From Halocaridina rubra (taxonomy: Eukaryota > Arthropoda > Malacostraca > Decapoda > Atyidae): a stretch of DNA of 64,000 bases. The stretch spans positions 62,001 through 126,000 of the forward strand of contig JAXCGZ010007599.1 of NCBI GenBank assembly GCA_037179515.1, given 5' to 3'. Within the stretch, counting starts at the first letter, position 1; the number at the start of each line of letters is the position of its first letter. A model generated the notes under the pieces. The model searched no databases. It worked only from the letters and a program-made list of their open reading frames with translations, and was not told the origin of the DNA. The position numbers and the translations under genes were made by a program. Of this stretch, positions 38,559 through 53,126 are shown in pieces.

Positions 38559-41500
38559 CAGTGATCCTTCGCTCTGTCGCGATTCTTAGCTCGCGAATTA
38601 ACTGTATCGCATTTTATTTTGGCAATTTTTTTTTTGTTGGTATATGCAGAAATATTAAAATATTAAAAAAATTAAAATTTTCAGTATTTTCATTTTTTAT
38701 TGAAAAAAAAATTTCATTATTTTATTGATAAAATTTTTTTTCCCAGCCTACGAATAATAAAACAGCAAGAAATAGTAAAAAAACATAAATTTAAGCATGT
38801 AACTCTGCACCATAGAAAGTATAAGCATTTCGGAAAACGCAAAGGGTCTCACCTACGTGAGCTAGCATATATTAAAATTTCCAGTAGTTTCGTGATTTTA
38901 TTGATAAAGAAACGTATATCTTAGCCTAAGCATAATAAAACAGTAAAAAATAGTAAAAAACATAAATACTAACAGTATTGCACCATGTAAAATACGATAC
39001 CGGTATCAGCGTTTCGGAAAACGAAAAGGGTCGTACCTACGTGAGCTAGTACATGTTGAAATTTTCATTATTTTATTGATAAAGCAAAGTATTTCCTAGC
39101 CTAAGAGTAATAAAACTGTAAAAAATAGCATAAAACATAAATTTAGATATATAACTCACAGTATTGCATCATGTGAAATACTGTCCGATAGCATACAATG
39201 TACTGTATTGGGGTCGCACCTATGTGTGCTAGCATATATTAAAATTTCCAGTAGTTTCATGATTTTATTGATAAAAAAAACGTATTTCTTAGCCTAAGAA
39301 TAATAAAATAGTAAAAAACATAAATACTAACAGTATTGCACCATGTAAAATACGATACCGCTATCAGCGTTTCCGAAAACGCAGAGACTCGCACCTACGT
39401 GAGATAGTTCATGGAATGCTATTGGCTGAAAGGTCGGCAGACGACGAATCACAGAGTTGTTTTTCTGTATGTTCTGTATCATGGGGTCTGATTGGCATTT
39501 TCATTGAAGTTTGCTTCTCCCACCATCTTCCATTGTCTCGCCTCACTCGTTCAGTCTAACTCACGTGTGTGCCGTTCACGTTGTGCTTATTAATACGTTT
39601 TGCTCGTGATTTTTTTTTCTCGCGTATTTTAACCTTTGCAATGCCTCCCAAGCATCCTTCATCTTCTAAGGCTTCTGGTAGTCAGCCTAAGCGGCAAAGG
39701 AGGATGTTAACCATAACAGATAAGGAGAAACTCTTAGATATGCTGAAAGAAGGAAAAAGATTTACGGATGTCGGCCGCTATTTTTGCCTCAATGAATCTA
39801 CTGTTCGCTACATTAAAAAGGACGAGGCAAAGATCAGGAAAACAGAGACTATTTCTTTTAATAAATCAACGAAGAGGCTCGTAACATCCCGCAATAAGGC
39901 AGTTGTGCAGATGGAAGCTGCTTTGGCCCTGTGGATTGCTGATTGCAGAAAGAAAAACATCAGCTTTTTCATTGAAGTTTGCTTCCACCATCTTCCATTG
40001 TCTCGCGACCGTGGAGAGGAGGAGGGGAGAGAAGATATTGACGACCCACAACCAGGACCCTTCTGCGATTCTCCACCGAGGATAAAATCGTTCATTGCTA
40101 GCAAGGGATGGTTCGCCAAATTTCAAAAACGCTATGGCCTAAAAAGCGTTTCGGTTTATGGAGAAGCTGCCTCTGCAGATACAGCTGCCGCAGAAAATTA
40201 CGTGAACAACAACTTCAAGAAAATTATCGCTGAAGGGGAATATGCTCCTGAGCAAGTCTTCAACATGGATGAGACTGGGTTATTTTGGAAGAGAATACCA
40301 TCTTGCACATTTCTCTTCAAGGAGGAAGCAAAAGCCCCAGGATGTAAAGCGCACAAAGATCACATTACCCTCATCATGTGCGGGAATGCTGCGGCTTTAT
40401 GTTAAAGCCCGGGCTTATCTACAAGTCAAAGAACCCTACGACTTTGAAGAATAAAAACAAGAATCTGCTGCCAGTGTATTGGATGCATAACTCTAAGGCC
40501 TGGATCACGAAAAGCCTCACATCGGACTGGTTTCACCAATGCTTTATCCCTCAGGCCAAACTTCATCTTGCGGAAAAAGGCCTTGAATTTAAAGTCCTTC
40601 TTTTGATGGATAATGCTGGTGGTCACGCAACCAATCTCGAATATGACGGTGTTCAAGTAGAGTTCTTGCCACCGAATACGTCGTCACTGATTCAGCCTAA
40701 GGATCAAGACGTTATTCGTGCGTTCAAGGCCCTCTACACACGAAATGCCCTGGCGAACCTCGTTGAATCCATGGATTCGGACAAGGAATTCACAATGAAG
40801 ACGTACTGGCGTAATTACACGATTGCCACATGCCTTCAAAATATTCAGAATGCAAGCAAAGAGATGAAGTCGGCCACAATCAATGCCAGTTGGAAGATAT
40901 TGTGGCCCGAAGTCATCCACGACCACAAGGGATTTGCTCCTGACGAAGTCCATAACTCGACAGTTGCGAAAGCTGTGAAGTTGGCTGCATCGCTAGGAGG
41001 AGAAGGCATTAAAGATATGACTCACGAAGATGTGAATGAACTGATTGACTGCCACTCGCAGCCTTTGAGTGATGAAGACTTGGAAGAAATGACAAAACCA
41101 TCGAGCAGAAAAGGAAGAAGAACTTGTGGAAATGTACAAAGAAATTGAAGAACCTGGCCTTACACTCGAACATCTGGCAGCCATATATGAACATGTGAAA
41201 ACAGCCCAAAAACTCTCGCAGGAACTTGACGATAATATGATTAGTTCGGTGACCTTCTGTAATATTCTCGACGATGCCATGATTCCTTACCAGACCATCT
41301 TCCAACAAGAGAAGAAACAGCGACAGCAACTCCCCATTACCATGTCATTTTCCCCCCAAAAGCAGCCGTAAAGCTGTTATTGGCTGCGGAATAATTTCCT
41401 CTGGGGTCAACAAATATCATTACCACCTCATTCACGGTAAGTTTACCTATCACGTACACATAAATTTCCGTTGCATGCTGTTATTTATAAAGTAAAGGGT

Positions 41501-41826
41501 GGATTTTTAACAGTGCAGGTAGGGTTTATACAGTAAACGCAAAAATAATTGTAAAATACCTATGTACATGAGTATGTCATGTCATTACCACCTCATTCAG
41601 GGTAAGTTTATCTATCATTTTCATATAAATTTATACTTGCATGCTGTTATTTATGAAGTGAAGATGGTTTGTTAACAGTACAGGCAGGGTTTATATAGTT
41701 TATACAGTGTAAGCGTATAAATAAATTAAGATATCTATGTACATATAGGGTGATCCTACTTCGCGAAAATTCCTGTCTCGTGCCGGGTACCGGAACCGAA
41801 CCTTCGCGATAATCGAAGGAACACTG
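38559..41826 (+). mobile_element. Tigger/pogo transposon T10, full length, 3.27 kb
   Basis: The left repeat 'cagtgatccttcgctctgtc' lies at 38559 and the right end 'ggaacactg' closes at 41826, each flanked by TA. Unlike T2-T9 it is not next to a long (TA)n array. It has four 5' repeat units (palindrome GATACCGGTATC at 38996-39007), a transposase pseudogene and two 3' repeat units. Confidence 0.92.
39641..41371 (+). pseudogene. Tigger-like DDE transposase of T10, patched and frameshifted
   Basis: It starts MPPKHPSSSKASGSQPKRQR with the helix-turn-helix (..GKRFTDVGRYFCLNESTVRY) and ..ALALWIADCRKKNIS. After this, about 85 bp of coding sequence is replaced by a 45-bp piece matching the element's own 5' region (39967-40011, source near 39497-39545). 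Downstream are GWFAKFQKRYGLK, FNMDETGLFWKR (first Asp), LLMDNAGGHATN (second Asp) and PKDQDVIRAFKALY (third Asp). Frameshifts lie near 40391 and 41105. The stop is at 41369. Confidence 0.92.
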
Positions 41827-42187
41827 TACATACATTAATTCATGGATTGTTGCACTTGACAGACGTAAACTTTTCCGGTGATGGATGAGAGATGGTAAAG
41901 TGTTGCGGAGTTACCTTTTTCTGTAAGAAAACCAGTTATATATAGTAAATTGTAATAATAATAATAAATTGTAATACATGTGTACCTTAATAACAACCAC
42001 CTTTCACAGATGCTGAGATTTTGTGGAGTTATAATCATGAAGTCATTTTCTGATCATAAAAACACCATTTTATTTAGTAAATCATAAAACATAGATCTTA
42101 TTGATAAATTGTAATATGTACAGTTATAATAAGAAATTGTAATAATACTGTAAACTACACTAGCAACCTTCTAAATAGGCAGTTGTC
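41827..42187. other. Spacer between T10 and the right arm
   Basis: No gene. It contains diverged words of the 278-bp repeat ('aataagaaattgtaat', 'aaactacactag'), so the tandem array probably once extended to about 42060 or further. Confidence 0.5.
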
Positions 42188-44387
42188 TTTGGTTAATATA
42201 CCTTAAAACAGGAATAATGATTATAAATTGTAATACATACATTAATAATAAGACATTGTAATAGTACTTACTGTAAACCACTGTACAGTACCAAAGTCTC
42301 AAACTGAGTAGCGAAGGTTTGAGGTGTTGCATGCCACGAGTTAAAGTTCAGCGGTGACTACGCTCTCCCATTCTTGAGAGTGGAGGAGGGGGGAGAGGAA
42401 TAGGAGGCAGCATTAGAACCATTAGGCAATGGGATGGATTACTGAAATGTAATAACAAATTAATAAACTGTAAAACATGAATTATACTTGTTAATTGTGA
42501 TATGTATGATAATGAAACATTGTAATAGTACATACAGTAATCTATACTGTACAGTATACCAACACCTTAAACTGGGTAGTGAAGGTTTGAGGAGCTGTAT
42601 GCAGCAAGTTAAAGTTCAGCAGTGTCTACAACCCCTCATGCTCGAGAATGGAGGAGGGGGCAGAGGAAGAGTCAGTGCTAGGACCAATTGGCATTGGGAT
42701 TGGTTGTTGTACAGTAATAGCATATATTTTTTTTAAATAAACTGTAAAACATTAATCTTAATAATAAATTGTAATACATACAATAATAATGAGACAATAT
42801 AATAGTGCATACAGTAGACTATTGTACAGTACAGTACCAACTTTTTACAATATACTTGTAGCGAAGGTATGAGGAGTGAAGTATGTGGGTAGATAAAGTT
42901 TATATTTGATAAAGTATATTTTTTGCTTACCAATGGACCCAAACTCTGGTGTTGTTGGTATAACAGATCATCCTACTTGGAGAATTAGGCTAAGTTACGC
43001 CTTTGGCGTTGACAATACAGGCATTTCAAATGATCCTGCTGATGAAGTTCCTCGCCCTGAGACACTTTCTAGTCTCCGTCCTCAGTGTGCTAGTGGAATG
43101 AAAGTCATGACTGAGAGAAGGGATCAAGGACTTTTGTAAATACAGTAGAATATTGGGTTGTTCCTACATACAATGTAATTTCCTTTGGCTCCCCCTGAGG
43201 ATGTCGTGGAACGACACATTTTTTTTTTATTTATTTATGTTTGTTTATGTATGCTAACCCTTAGTTTGGTTCTTTGTACATATTAATATTTTTTTTTTTG
43301 TTCGGTGTATAAATTTTAATCTTTGCAAGAACCCTCACATTCCAACGCACATTTTTTTTTCTGAAATGAAAAAAGTTTATTTTTCATTTTGTTAGTTCAT
43401 AAGTTTGTTAGCGGGTTGTGGGTTGGGAGAAATATGATGACGTGTATACGATACCCAGTATTAGTAGTCGTCACTCAAACTTGGAAGAGGGAATGTCAGG
43501 AAGCAGATTAGTGAGGTTTTTCTTACCATATCCGCTGGTTCAGAAGATAGCTGTATTGCCGCCGAGATTCTACAGCCGTGTCTACATCTAAATGAGTACA
43601 GGCCATTTATATATATATGTTTGATTAGCTTTCTTAGATTATATTGATTTACCTGTAGACAGTGCAATTTCCTCTTTTGTTATGTGAGGATAGGTTCTGA
43701 AAATGCTCGTGTAAACCAAAGTTTGCATAATTTAAAGAGTCTATTTCCTTAAGGAATAATGTTAATAGACATAGATACGTTCCACAAGCATTATAAACAC
43801 ATTATACCAAAGAAATAAGCTAGTCAATCACATTTTACAAGTGCATAAGCAAGCTGAAATGCATATGTAAGTTAAAAATAAACAAGTACAGTATTAACGA
43901 TATACACATAAACAAAAAGTAAAAAAGTTAATTATATACGGTGGACAACAGGTGTGCGGTGGCGATGATCAGTTTACTTAAGTGGTAGGATAGGGAGGAG
44001 CAAAGGAGGAGGAAGTGGGAAACCTGTACTCTTACCAAGGTCACCAACACTTCTTACCACTACCTGACGATAGACGCATGTTTTTACATGAATAAATAGG
44101 GAATATTGACCTAACGTCAGTGGAATACTGGAGCCTGATGTTGGTTTCTAAGTTCGGGTCCTGGGGAAGACAGTGCTAAGCCATAATGACTTTCTGACTG
44201 GATTATTCAGAGAAAAAATAAACCAAATGACCACCAACCAGTGCTTGTGTCAATGTTTGCAGTGTGGTCGGTCAGTACACTCTATAAAATGGGATTTTCA
44301 CCCTTATTGGGGTGATTTTTCCATATAAGAAATTGGTGTACTAGTACAACAATGACTTATGACTCTCTCTCTCTCTCTCTCTCTCTA

Positions 44388-45557
<1,170 letters not shown>

Positions 45558-46965
45558 TGACCATACCATCTTAGTCTATACCATCTTAGTCCATTTTCTA
45601 TTCTCCTCATATGACCTTCTAAATTCCTGACCGCACCTAACATTTGCCAACCTCTTCTTTTCCTCTACCTTCCGCTTGGTTTCCACATTTTTCTCCCTAT
45701 ATCTTTCATACTTCTCCCTACTTTTACACTGCAGCCATTCCTCAAAATCCCCTTTTTCTTTCCCACCTTCATTTTCACCCCTTCATTCCACCATTCGCTG
45801 CCCCTCCTCATGCCACCTCCAACAAACCTCTTTCCACACACATCACTTGCATGTCCCACAAAACATTCTTTCATCAACCCCCATTCCTCCTCTAACTCCC
45901 ATGTTTTTCTTTCTTTCACCCTGTCATATGCCACTTTCAACCTGTCCTGATATTCCTCTCTTCTCTGGCTTTTTCAACTCTTCCACCTTCACCATTTCCC
46001 TTTTACATCCCCCCACTCTATTTTCCCACTCTTTTGCTACTACCACTTTTGCTTCAACCAAAATATGATCAGACATCCTAGCAGCCACACCCCTAAATGC
46101 ATGCACATCTTTCACTTTACCAATCATGCTCTTTGCCACCAACACATAATCCATCAATGCTCCTTTTTTTCACTCTTCCATTTGCCACTCATCCATGTAT
46201 ACTTATTTATTAACTTCTTGAAAAAACTATTACCTATCACCAAATCTTGCTCTACACACATATCTAACAGTCTCTCGCCACTCTCATTCCCACCTGGTAC
46301 CCCATACTTTCCTACAACACCTTCTACCTCTCCATCACCCACTCTGGCCTTCAAGTCACACAACACAACTACATAGTTCCTTCTACTCAGACCATCCACA
46401 CACCTAGTTAACTCATTCCAGAATTCATCCCGCTCTTCCTCACTTCTCTCACATCCTGGCCCATACGCACTAACAAAAGCCCAACATTCCCTCCCTGTTC
46501 TAGCCCTCACCCACATCAGCCTAGATGACACTTCTTTCCATTCCACTACCTTATTTACCATCCATTCACTCAGCAATAATGCCACACCTTCTCTCGCTCT
46601 CCCCCTTTCAACCCCAGACACCCTACCTGTCACATCACCAAATGCCACTTCTCCTTTTCCTTTCATCTTCGTCTCACACAATGCCAATATATCCATCCTC
46701 CTTCTACCAAACACATATCCATTCTCACATCTTTTGCTCTCTATCGTACTACAACCACGCACATTTAGACACCCCAAAACTAGAGTTTGGGGAGAAGTAA
46801 TTCTCCCCTCTACTCCCCTTCTTCTTTGACATCTCGCAGGGGGTTTATTCATGGGGGGGATTCCTAGTCCCCTCGCCCCGTCCAATTTAAGTCGCCTCTT
46901 ACAACACGCAGGGAATACGTTGGGGCTATTCTTTGATGCTGTACCCACCACCACGGGGCACTTAT
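45558..46965 (-). mobile_element. RTE-type LINE, 5' half
   Basis: On the minus strand it starts with 'ccccgtggtggtgggtacag', runs through the endonuclease, and ends at 45558 before the reverse transcriptase. The missing 3' half and the direct junction to the Tigger 5' end suggest deletion or rearrangement rather than a simple insertion. Confidence 0.85.
45665..46954 (-). pseudogene. RTE-type endonuclease and linker, frameshifted
   Basis: The first frame, 46154-46954, has GCLNVRG (first catalytic region), MDILALCETKMKGKGEV, REGVALLLSEWMVNKVVEWK, VSAYGPG, VVVLCDLKARVG (the usual GDLNARVG altered) and ERLLDMCVEQDLVIGN. It continues in another frame at 45924-46157 (MMDYVLV .. VAARMSDHILV) and at 45665-45940 (..WELEEEWGLMKECFVGHASD..). 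The style matches RTE apurinic-like endonucleases often annotated as craniofacial development protein 2-like. No reverse transcriptase core remains. Confidence 0.85.
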
Positions 46966-46977
46966 TATTATTTATTG

Positions 46978-47152
46978 TAAAATACCCTAAATTAGGGTAA
47001 TCAGAGAATGATGATGATGAGAGTGATATCTACGTTAAGTATATTATCACAATAATGATGATTATTGTTATTAGCATCATTATTATGATTATATACTTAA
47101 CGTAGATAGCAATCATCATCATTCTCTGATTACCCTAAATTAGGGTATTTTA
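46978..47152. repeat. Foldback element, 175 bp
   Basis: The outer arms ('taaaataccctaaattaggg' and its complement ending at 47152) continue inward through 'atcagagaatgatgatgat' and 'tacgttaagtata', nearly to the centre. Each end is itself palindromic ('ccctaaattaggg'). It sits about 12 bp from the RTE 5' end. Confidence 0.85.
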
Positions 47153-47621
47153 CCCTAAAGTGGAAGCCCTGTGACTTTCTTACAAAGGGTTAGTTGACCT
47201 CTGGGATGATATGAGACACTCATATATGTGATGTGCCTGTAATGAGTGAAAGCAGTCGTAACTAGTGTTGCCATTTTAGTGGTTTTCCCGCTAGATCTGG
47301 ATCTTTTTACTGAAATCTAGCTGGAAGAAAATGAGTTTAGTAGCTAGCGGGAAATATTAGCTTTTTATGAAAATGTTTAGTGGTTTTCTGGATTTTTTTT
47401 TCTAAAACATGTTATCATCTCATTAATTATGTTATTCCAATCCGATTCACAAAAATCAAATTGTAGTAGAATTTCGATACTTGATGCTTGTATTTCCAAG
47501 CACCAGTTACTAAAAAGTTACGAACTAACATACCATACGCGTATCATTCATGATTCCTACTCAAGGTTGTTTTGTTCCTAGGAGCCAGCCAACGTCGGGA
47601 CTCGGGTGATCTGTAGAGTGA
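47153..47621. other. No gene recognised
   Basis: AT-moderate sequence without coding frame or terminal repeats. 'ctagctggaagaaaatgagt' and 'gctagcgggaaatattagct' give weak internal repetition only. Confidence 0.4.
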
Positions 47622-47708
47622 TTACCTTATTTTGTTTACCTAATTGTGTTTACGGGAAAGAGCCCAAAGCTCGTATCTTCCCGTCTCCTGATCGGTTACA
47701 TTTTATAC

Positions 47709-50535
47709 TTAGTGATACTTATCATACCTGTCCTTAAAACTATGGATTGAGATAGCATTAACTACCTCCTCGCTTAGCCAATTCCAATTATCAACTACTC
47801 TTACACTGAAAAAGTATTTTCTTACATCCTGCAAAGAAGTTTTCTTACGAAGCTTCAAACTATGACCTCTAGTTCTAGAGCCAGCCATATCAAAATATCG
47901 ATCCCTATCCACTCTATCATAACCATGAAGGAATTTAAAGACTGTCACCATATCCCCCCTCACTCTTCTCACTTCGAGTGATGGTAAGTCTAATTCCCTC
48001 AGCCTCTCATCATAACTGATATTGCGTATTTCTGGCACCAGTTTTGTGGCATGTCTTTGAACTTTTTCAAGCTTAGCTATGTGCTTTTTCAGTGCGGATT
48101 CCAAAAGGGGGCTGCATATTCGAGTTTTGGCCTCACATAGGTTACATAAATATTTCTGAACATTTCCTTGTCCATGTGCCTGAAGGCTACCCTTACATTT
48201 GATAAGAATGCATATGCTGCCCTTACTATGCCATTTATAAGTATTTCTAGAGACAAATCTGCCAGTATGTTTACTCCTAGATCTCTCTTATTTTCTGTCT
48301 CTTGAAGTTGTACTCCAGCCACCGAGTAGTCAAGCTTGGGCCTTCTTGCACTTGTACCCATTCTCATTACCTTACACTCTGAGGTATTGAATTTCATGAG
48401 CCACTTTTCTGACCACTCATGCAGATTATTTAGATCCTCCTGAAGTTCTCTACCATTGTTCTTGTTTTTTACTTTCTTCACAATCTTTGCATTATCTGCA
48501 AACATACTCATGAATGAATTTACAGACTCTGGTGGGTCATTTACATATACAAGGAACAAAAGTGGCCCTAAAACTGAACCCTGTGGAACTCCACTACTAA
48601 CTCTTCTCCATTCAGACACTGAGTGTCTTACTCTAACCCTCTGTTCCCTTCCTTCTAAGTAAGTTTTTATCCATTCCAAGACATTTCCACCTATTCTAAC
48701 CATTGCTTGCAGCTTCCTAATAAGTCTCCCATGTGGAACAGTGTCAAACGCTTTCTGGAAGTCTAGGAATATGCAATCTGCCCAGCCCTCTCTTTCCTGT
48801 AAGATTCAGCTTACCTCATCATAGAATTCTAATAAGTTTGTTACTGTTGATCTACCTTCTCTGAAGCCATGTTGCCTCACTGACAAAAAGTTGAAGGGTT
48901 CCAAGTGAAGAGAGATATGTTTCCTTAGTAGTTTCTCCATAACTTTGCAAACTATGCTGGTCAAGGAAACTGGTCTATTGTTCAGAGCCATATCCCTCCT
49001 TCCCTTTTTGAAGATAGGTATCACATTTGCTTGTTTCCAGCATCTTGGAATCTTCCCTGACTCCAGTGACTTTTTAAATATGATACTTGATGCCACTGAT
49101 AGTGAGTTTGCGCACTTTTTAAGCACATGAGGGGATATGTCATCAGGACCTGTAGCTTTATGAACATCTAAATCTATCAGCGCTTTGCATACCTCTGTGG
49201 ATGTAAGGTTGATGTTCTCTAATACCGGCCCTTGAGCTTCTATCACTGCAATCTGAGGGGGTGGGGTATTTTCTGCACTAAATACTGACTGAAACTCCTT
49301 GTTCAATTCTTTGCAGATCTCTTCATCCGTCTCAGTGATGCTTCCATCCGCTCTCTTTAGCCTTAAAACCTGTTCTTTTACCTTCAGTTTTCCTCTGATA
49401 AAGCTGTGGAAAAGCTTGGGATTTTCTTTAGCCTTCCTGGTGATGTCCCTCTCATAGTCTCTCTCTGCCTCTCTCCTTTTACTTAGGTAGTCATTTCTTG
49501 CTCTTTTGTAGGTTTGCCAGGCATTTATGTTTTTTCTCCTCCTATACCTTTTCCAGCATTTGTCTCTCCACTCCTTAGCTCTTTTACACCCATTATCAAA
49601 CCATTTCTCTCTGGCATGAATTACACCTACTTTGGTGACAGGTATGCAGCAATCTACTATCTTCCAATATTTCTCACAAAAGATGTCATACATTTCTTGT
49701 ACAGGTTTGTTGTAAAATAAGTTTCTCCAGTCAATGTCCTCAGTGCCTCTACTCTCAGGAAGAATATCTTTAATGATATACTCCATCAACAACACACAGT
49801 GGTCACTCTTTCCAATTGGTGGTTCATACTCAATTTTTTCAATATCCAACACATTATCTCTGAGCACTAGATCAAGTAGTGATGGCTCATCCCCACCCCT
49901 GGCCCTTGTTGGTTCCATTACATATTGGTGTAGGAAATTCCCTTGTACGCAGTCTAGGAATCTTGCCCCGAATGAGTCCTCACCACTGTGTGGGTCAAGG
50001 TTTATCCAATCTATCTCTTTATGATTAAAGTCTCCCATAATCAAAATCATACATTTTTTTCCCGTGCCATGGTAACAACTGAGTTTATGACTTCAATAGT
50101 ACCTATATGACTTTCCTCATAAACTTCAAGCCTATTTTGGTTCTTTATTATAATGCTCTCTGAAACAGTATTTATGCGAGCAACAAGAAATTCCTTGAAC
50201 TCACTTTCTATGGCCAAGTTTATTTCTTCAACTTGAATCCTTTCACTTATGAGCAGTGCTAAACCTCCACCAGTCCTCTCAGATCTTTCAACCCTTAGTA
50301 TTCTGAAGCACTTTGGAAAAACTGTGACACTGTTTATGTCCTCACTCAACTTAGTCTCTGTAATTGCTACTATATCTGCCTTACTGTTGTGAATCCTATC
50401 TTTTAATTCTACTGCCTTACCAGCTAATCCATCAGCATTTGTGTATAACAATCTTAATGAGGCCCCATCCCCTGATCCTCTGTCATTATCTTTTTTATCT
50501 CCCCTTTGTCTGGGAGAACTCTGAAATGAAAATTT
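47709..50535 (-). pseudogene. CR1-B ORF2 (endonuclease and reverse transcriptase), broken
   Basis: Pieces in minus-strand order: 50047-50451 (LYTNADG, ITETKLSED) with a small internal deletion before KNQNRLEVY; 48806-50050 (MGDFNHKEIDW, LLDLVLRDN, KSDHCVL, linker, RPVSLTSIVCK) with a deletion after GTED; 48089-48703 (SSGVPQGSVLGPLLFLVYVN, MFADNAKI, where the second catalytic Asp of FADD is changed to Asn); and 47709-48104 (thumb, ..FKDRYDKYH). A stop or shift near 48806 and a one-base indel near 48095 break the frame. Confidence 0.9.
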
Positions 50536-50792
50536 TTCTTCTCTTCTTCATTTCTTTCCTCATTTAAACTTCTTGCCTCTTGCAACAAGTTTTTGATCTT
50601 TCCCATCTCTTCCTGTGTTCTGTATTGTCTAATGAACACTTCTTTGAATTCTTGAAGGTCTTTTAGACTTTTTTTTCTCAACAATATTTCCCTACATGTT
50701 TCCCCTCTCTCAAAGGTTACTTTTGTTGGTCTCGGCTTTCCTTCCCTCGAATATTTACCTAGTTGGTGTATGTTTACAATATCCTCAGGACC
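50454..50792 (-). pseudogene. CR1-B ORF1, C-terminal part
   Basis: About 112 codons from the RRM-like block (GPEDIVNIHQLGKYSREGKP) to the family end (..EDQGMGPH, stop). The frameshift heptamer is at 50535-50529. The N-terminal coiled coil is lost by truncation. Confidence 0.88.
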
Positions 50793-50866
50793 CACGCAAG
50801 GTATTCATTCTTGATGGAGGTTGACGATCGCTGGTACTCTACCGGTATATTGAATCTATATTCAAA

Positions 50867-51342
50867 ATGTCTACGATGCAATATACACAGAAACTTCGAA
50901 GGGAGTGGCTTCATGCTGAAGAATTAAAACATTGGTTAACTGAAAAAAAGAAGGGAAGTGGTGAAAGTGTGCCTAATTGTAAATTTTGTCGGTGTGTTCT
51001 TGGGCCTGAGTTATGTGCTTTGAAAGCTCACGGGAAAACAATAAAAAACACAGGGCAATTGCCGATTCATCCAATGCAAGACAGCTTACAATACCATTTC
51101 AGCCTTTGAGAAAATCAAGTGAATCTCAAATTGCAGAAGGGCATTTGGCATTGCTTATTGCGGAACATATTTCAGTATCAACTTGCGACATCTTGAATGA
51201 TTTATGCAAGGCATGCTTCACTGATAGCAAAATAGCATCGATGGCAAAGATTAAGAGATCCAAGTGTAGTGCTATATTAAAGAATGTTTTGTATCCTCAT
51301 TTCATGAGTGACTTAAAGAATTCGGTTGGTGATAAGAAATAG
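50867..51342 (+). pseudogene. BED-finger/hAT-type transposase N-terminal fragment, frameshifted
   Basis: The first frame, 50867-51109, is MSTMQYTQKLRREWLHAEEL with CKFCRCVLGPELCALKAHGK, a Cys-Cys-His pattern of a BED-like zinc finger. After an indel in the A-run near 51045 the second frame continues KHRAIADSS.. and AEGHLALLIAEHISVSTCDI .. FTDSKIASMAKIKRSKCSAI (to 51342). The layout resembles hAT-derived proteins. No catalytic core follows. Sequence up to 51560 gives NADENDECYSWNTFRAKRHG in frame after the stop and is unclassified. Confidence 0.5.
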
Positions 51343-51559
51343 AATGCAGACGAAAATGATGAATGCTATTCTTGGAATACGTTCAGGGCTAAAAGACATG
51401 GAAAAATCTGCTTTAATTATGAAGTGCCTCCAGATATTTTGAATATGATCGGAACGAAAAAGACATACATCACTTCCAATGAGGGAACATTGCAAGCAGC
51501 AGCAGCAGTTCACGAGGAAGAGCAGGAGGAGCCAGAATCATTAGAGGGCCATGAAGATC

Positions 51560-52020
<461 letters not shown>

Positions 52021-52038
52021 ATATGTGAAAACATGAAT

Positions 52039-52285
52039 CATTTTTTTTTTTACCCCGACCGGGACTCGAAACTAGGACTTATGATTACTAAGTCAAGGTG
52101 CTACCACTACACCACAGAAGGTTAAAAGGAATCCAACCTTATAGCTTATATCTGCTATACTTAGGAATGAACACATTCTAAATGAATGCCACTATCTTCA
52201 TATTACAGATTCCCCAACCTCACTCGTGGCTTCATTTTAGCATTTAATTCAATTCCCAATCTCATTCGGGCCATGAAATACATAT
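52039..52285 (-). mobile_element. tRNA-like SINE unit 2
   Basis: A near-identical direct repeat of unit 1 ('accccgaccgggactcgaa' at 52052 against 51777, period about 275 bp). It differs at scattered bases (for example 'aaggtgctacc' against 'aaggcgctacc'). It begins after about 11 T. Confidence 0.65.
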
Positions 52286-52299
52286 GTAATGTGCTTATT

Positions 52300-53040
<741 letters not shown>

Positions 53041-53126
53041 ATTACCTAATTGATTACCTAATTGTGTTTACGGGAAAGAGCCCAAAGCTCGTATCTTCCC
53101 GTCTCCTGATCGGTTCCATTTTATAC

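Larger units (their letters stand above)
47622..50792 (-). mobile_element. CR1/L2-like LINE copy B, 5'-truncated
   Basis: The 3' tail ('gattacctta.. acctaattgtgtttac') lies at 47622 and the shared 3' end follows. The copy extends to 50792, where similarity stops inside ORF1 (..GPEDIVNIHQLGKYS). No clear target duplication was noticed. Confidence 0.92.

Noticed and set aside
45644..46376. Plus-strand open frames rich in Ser, Pro and His
   Set aside because: Antisense shadows of the RTE endonuclease on the minus strand.
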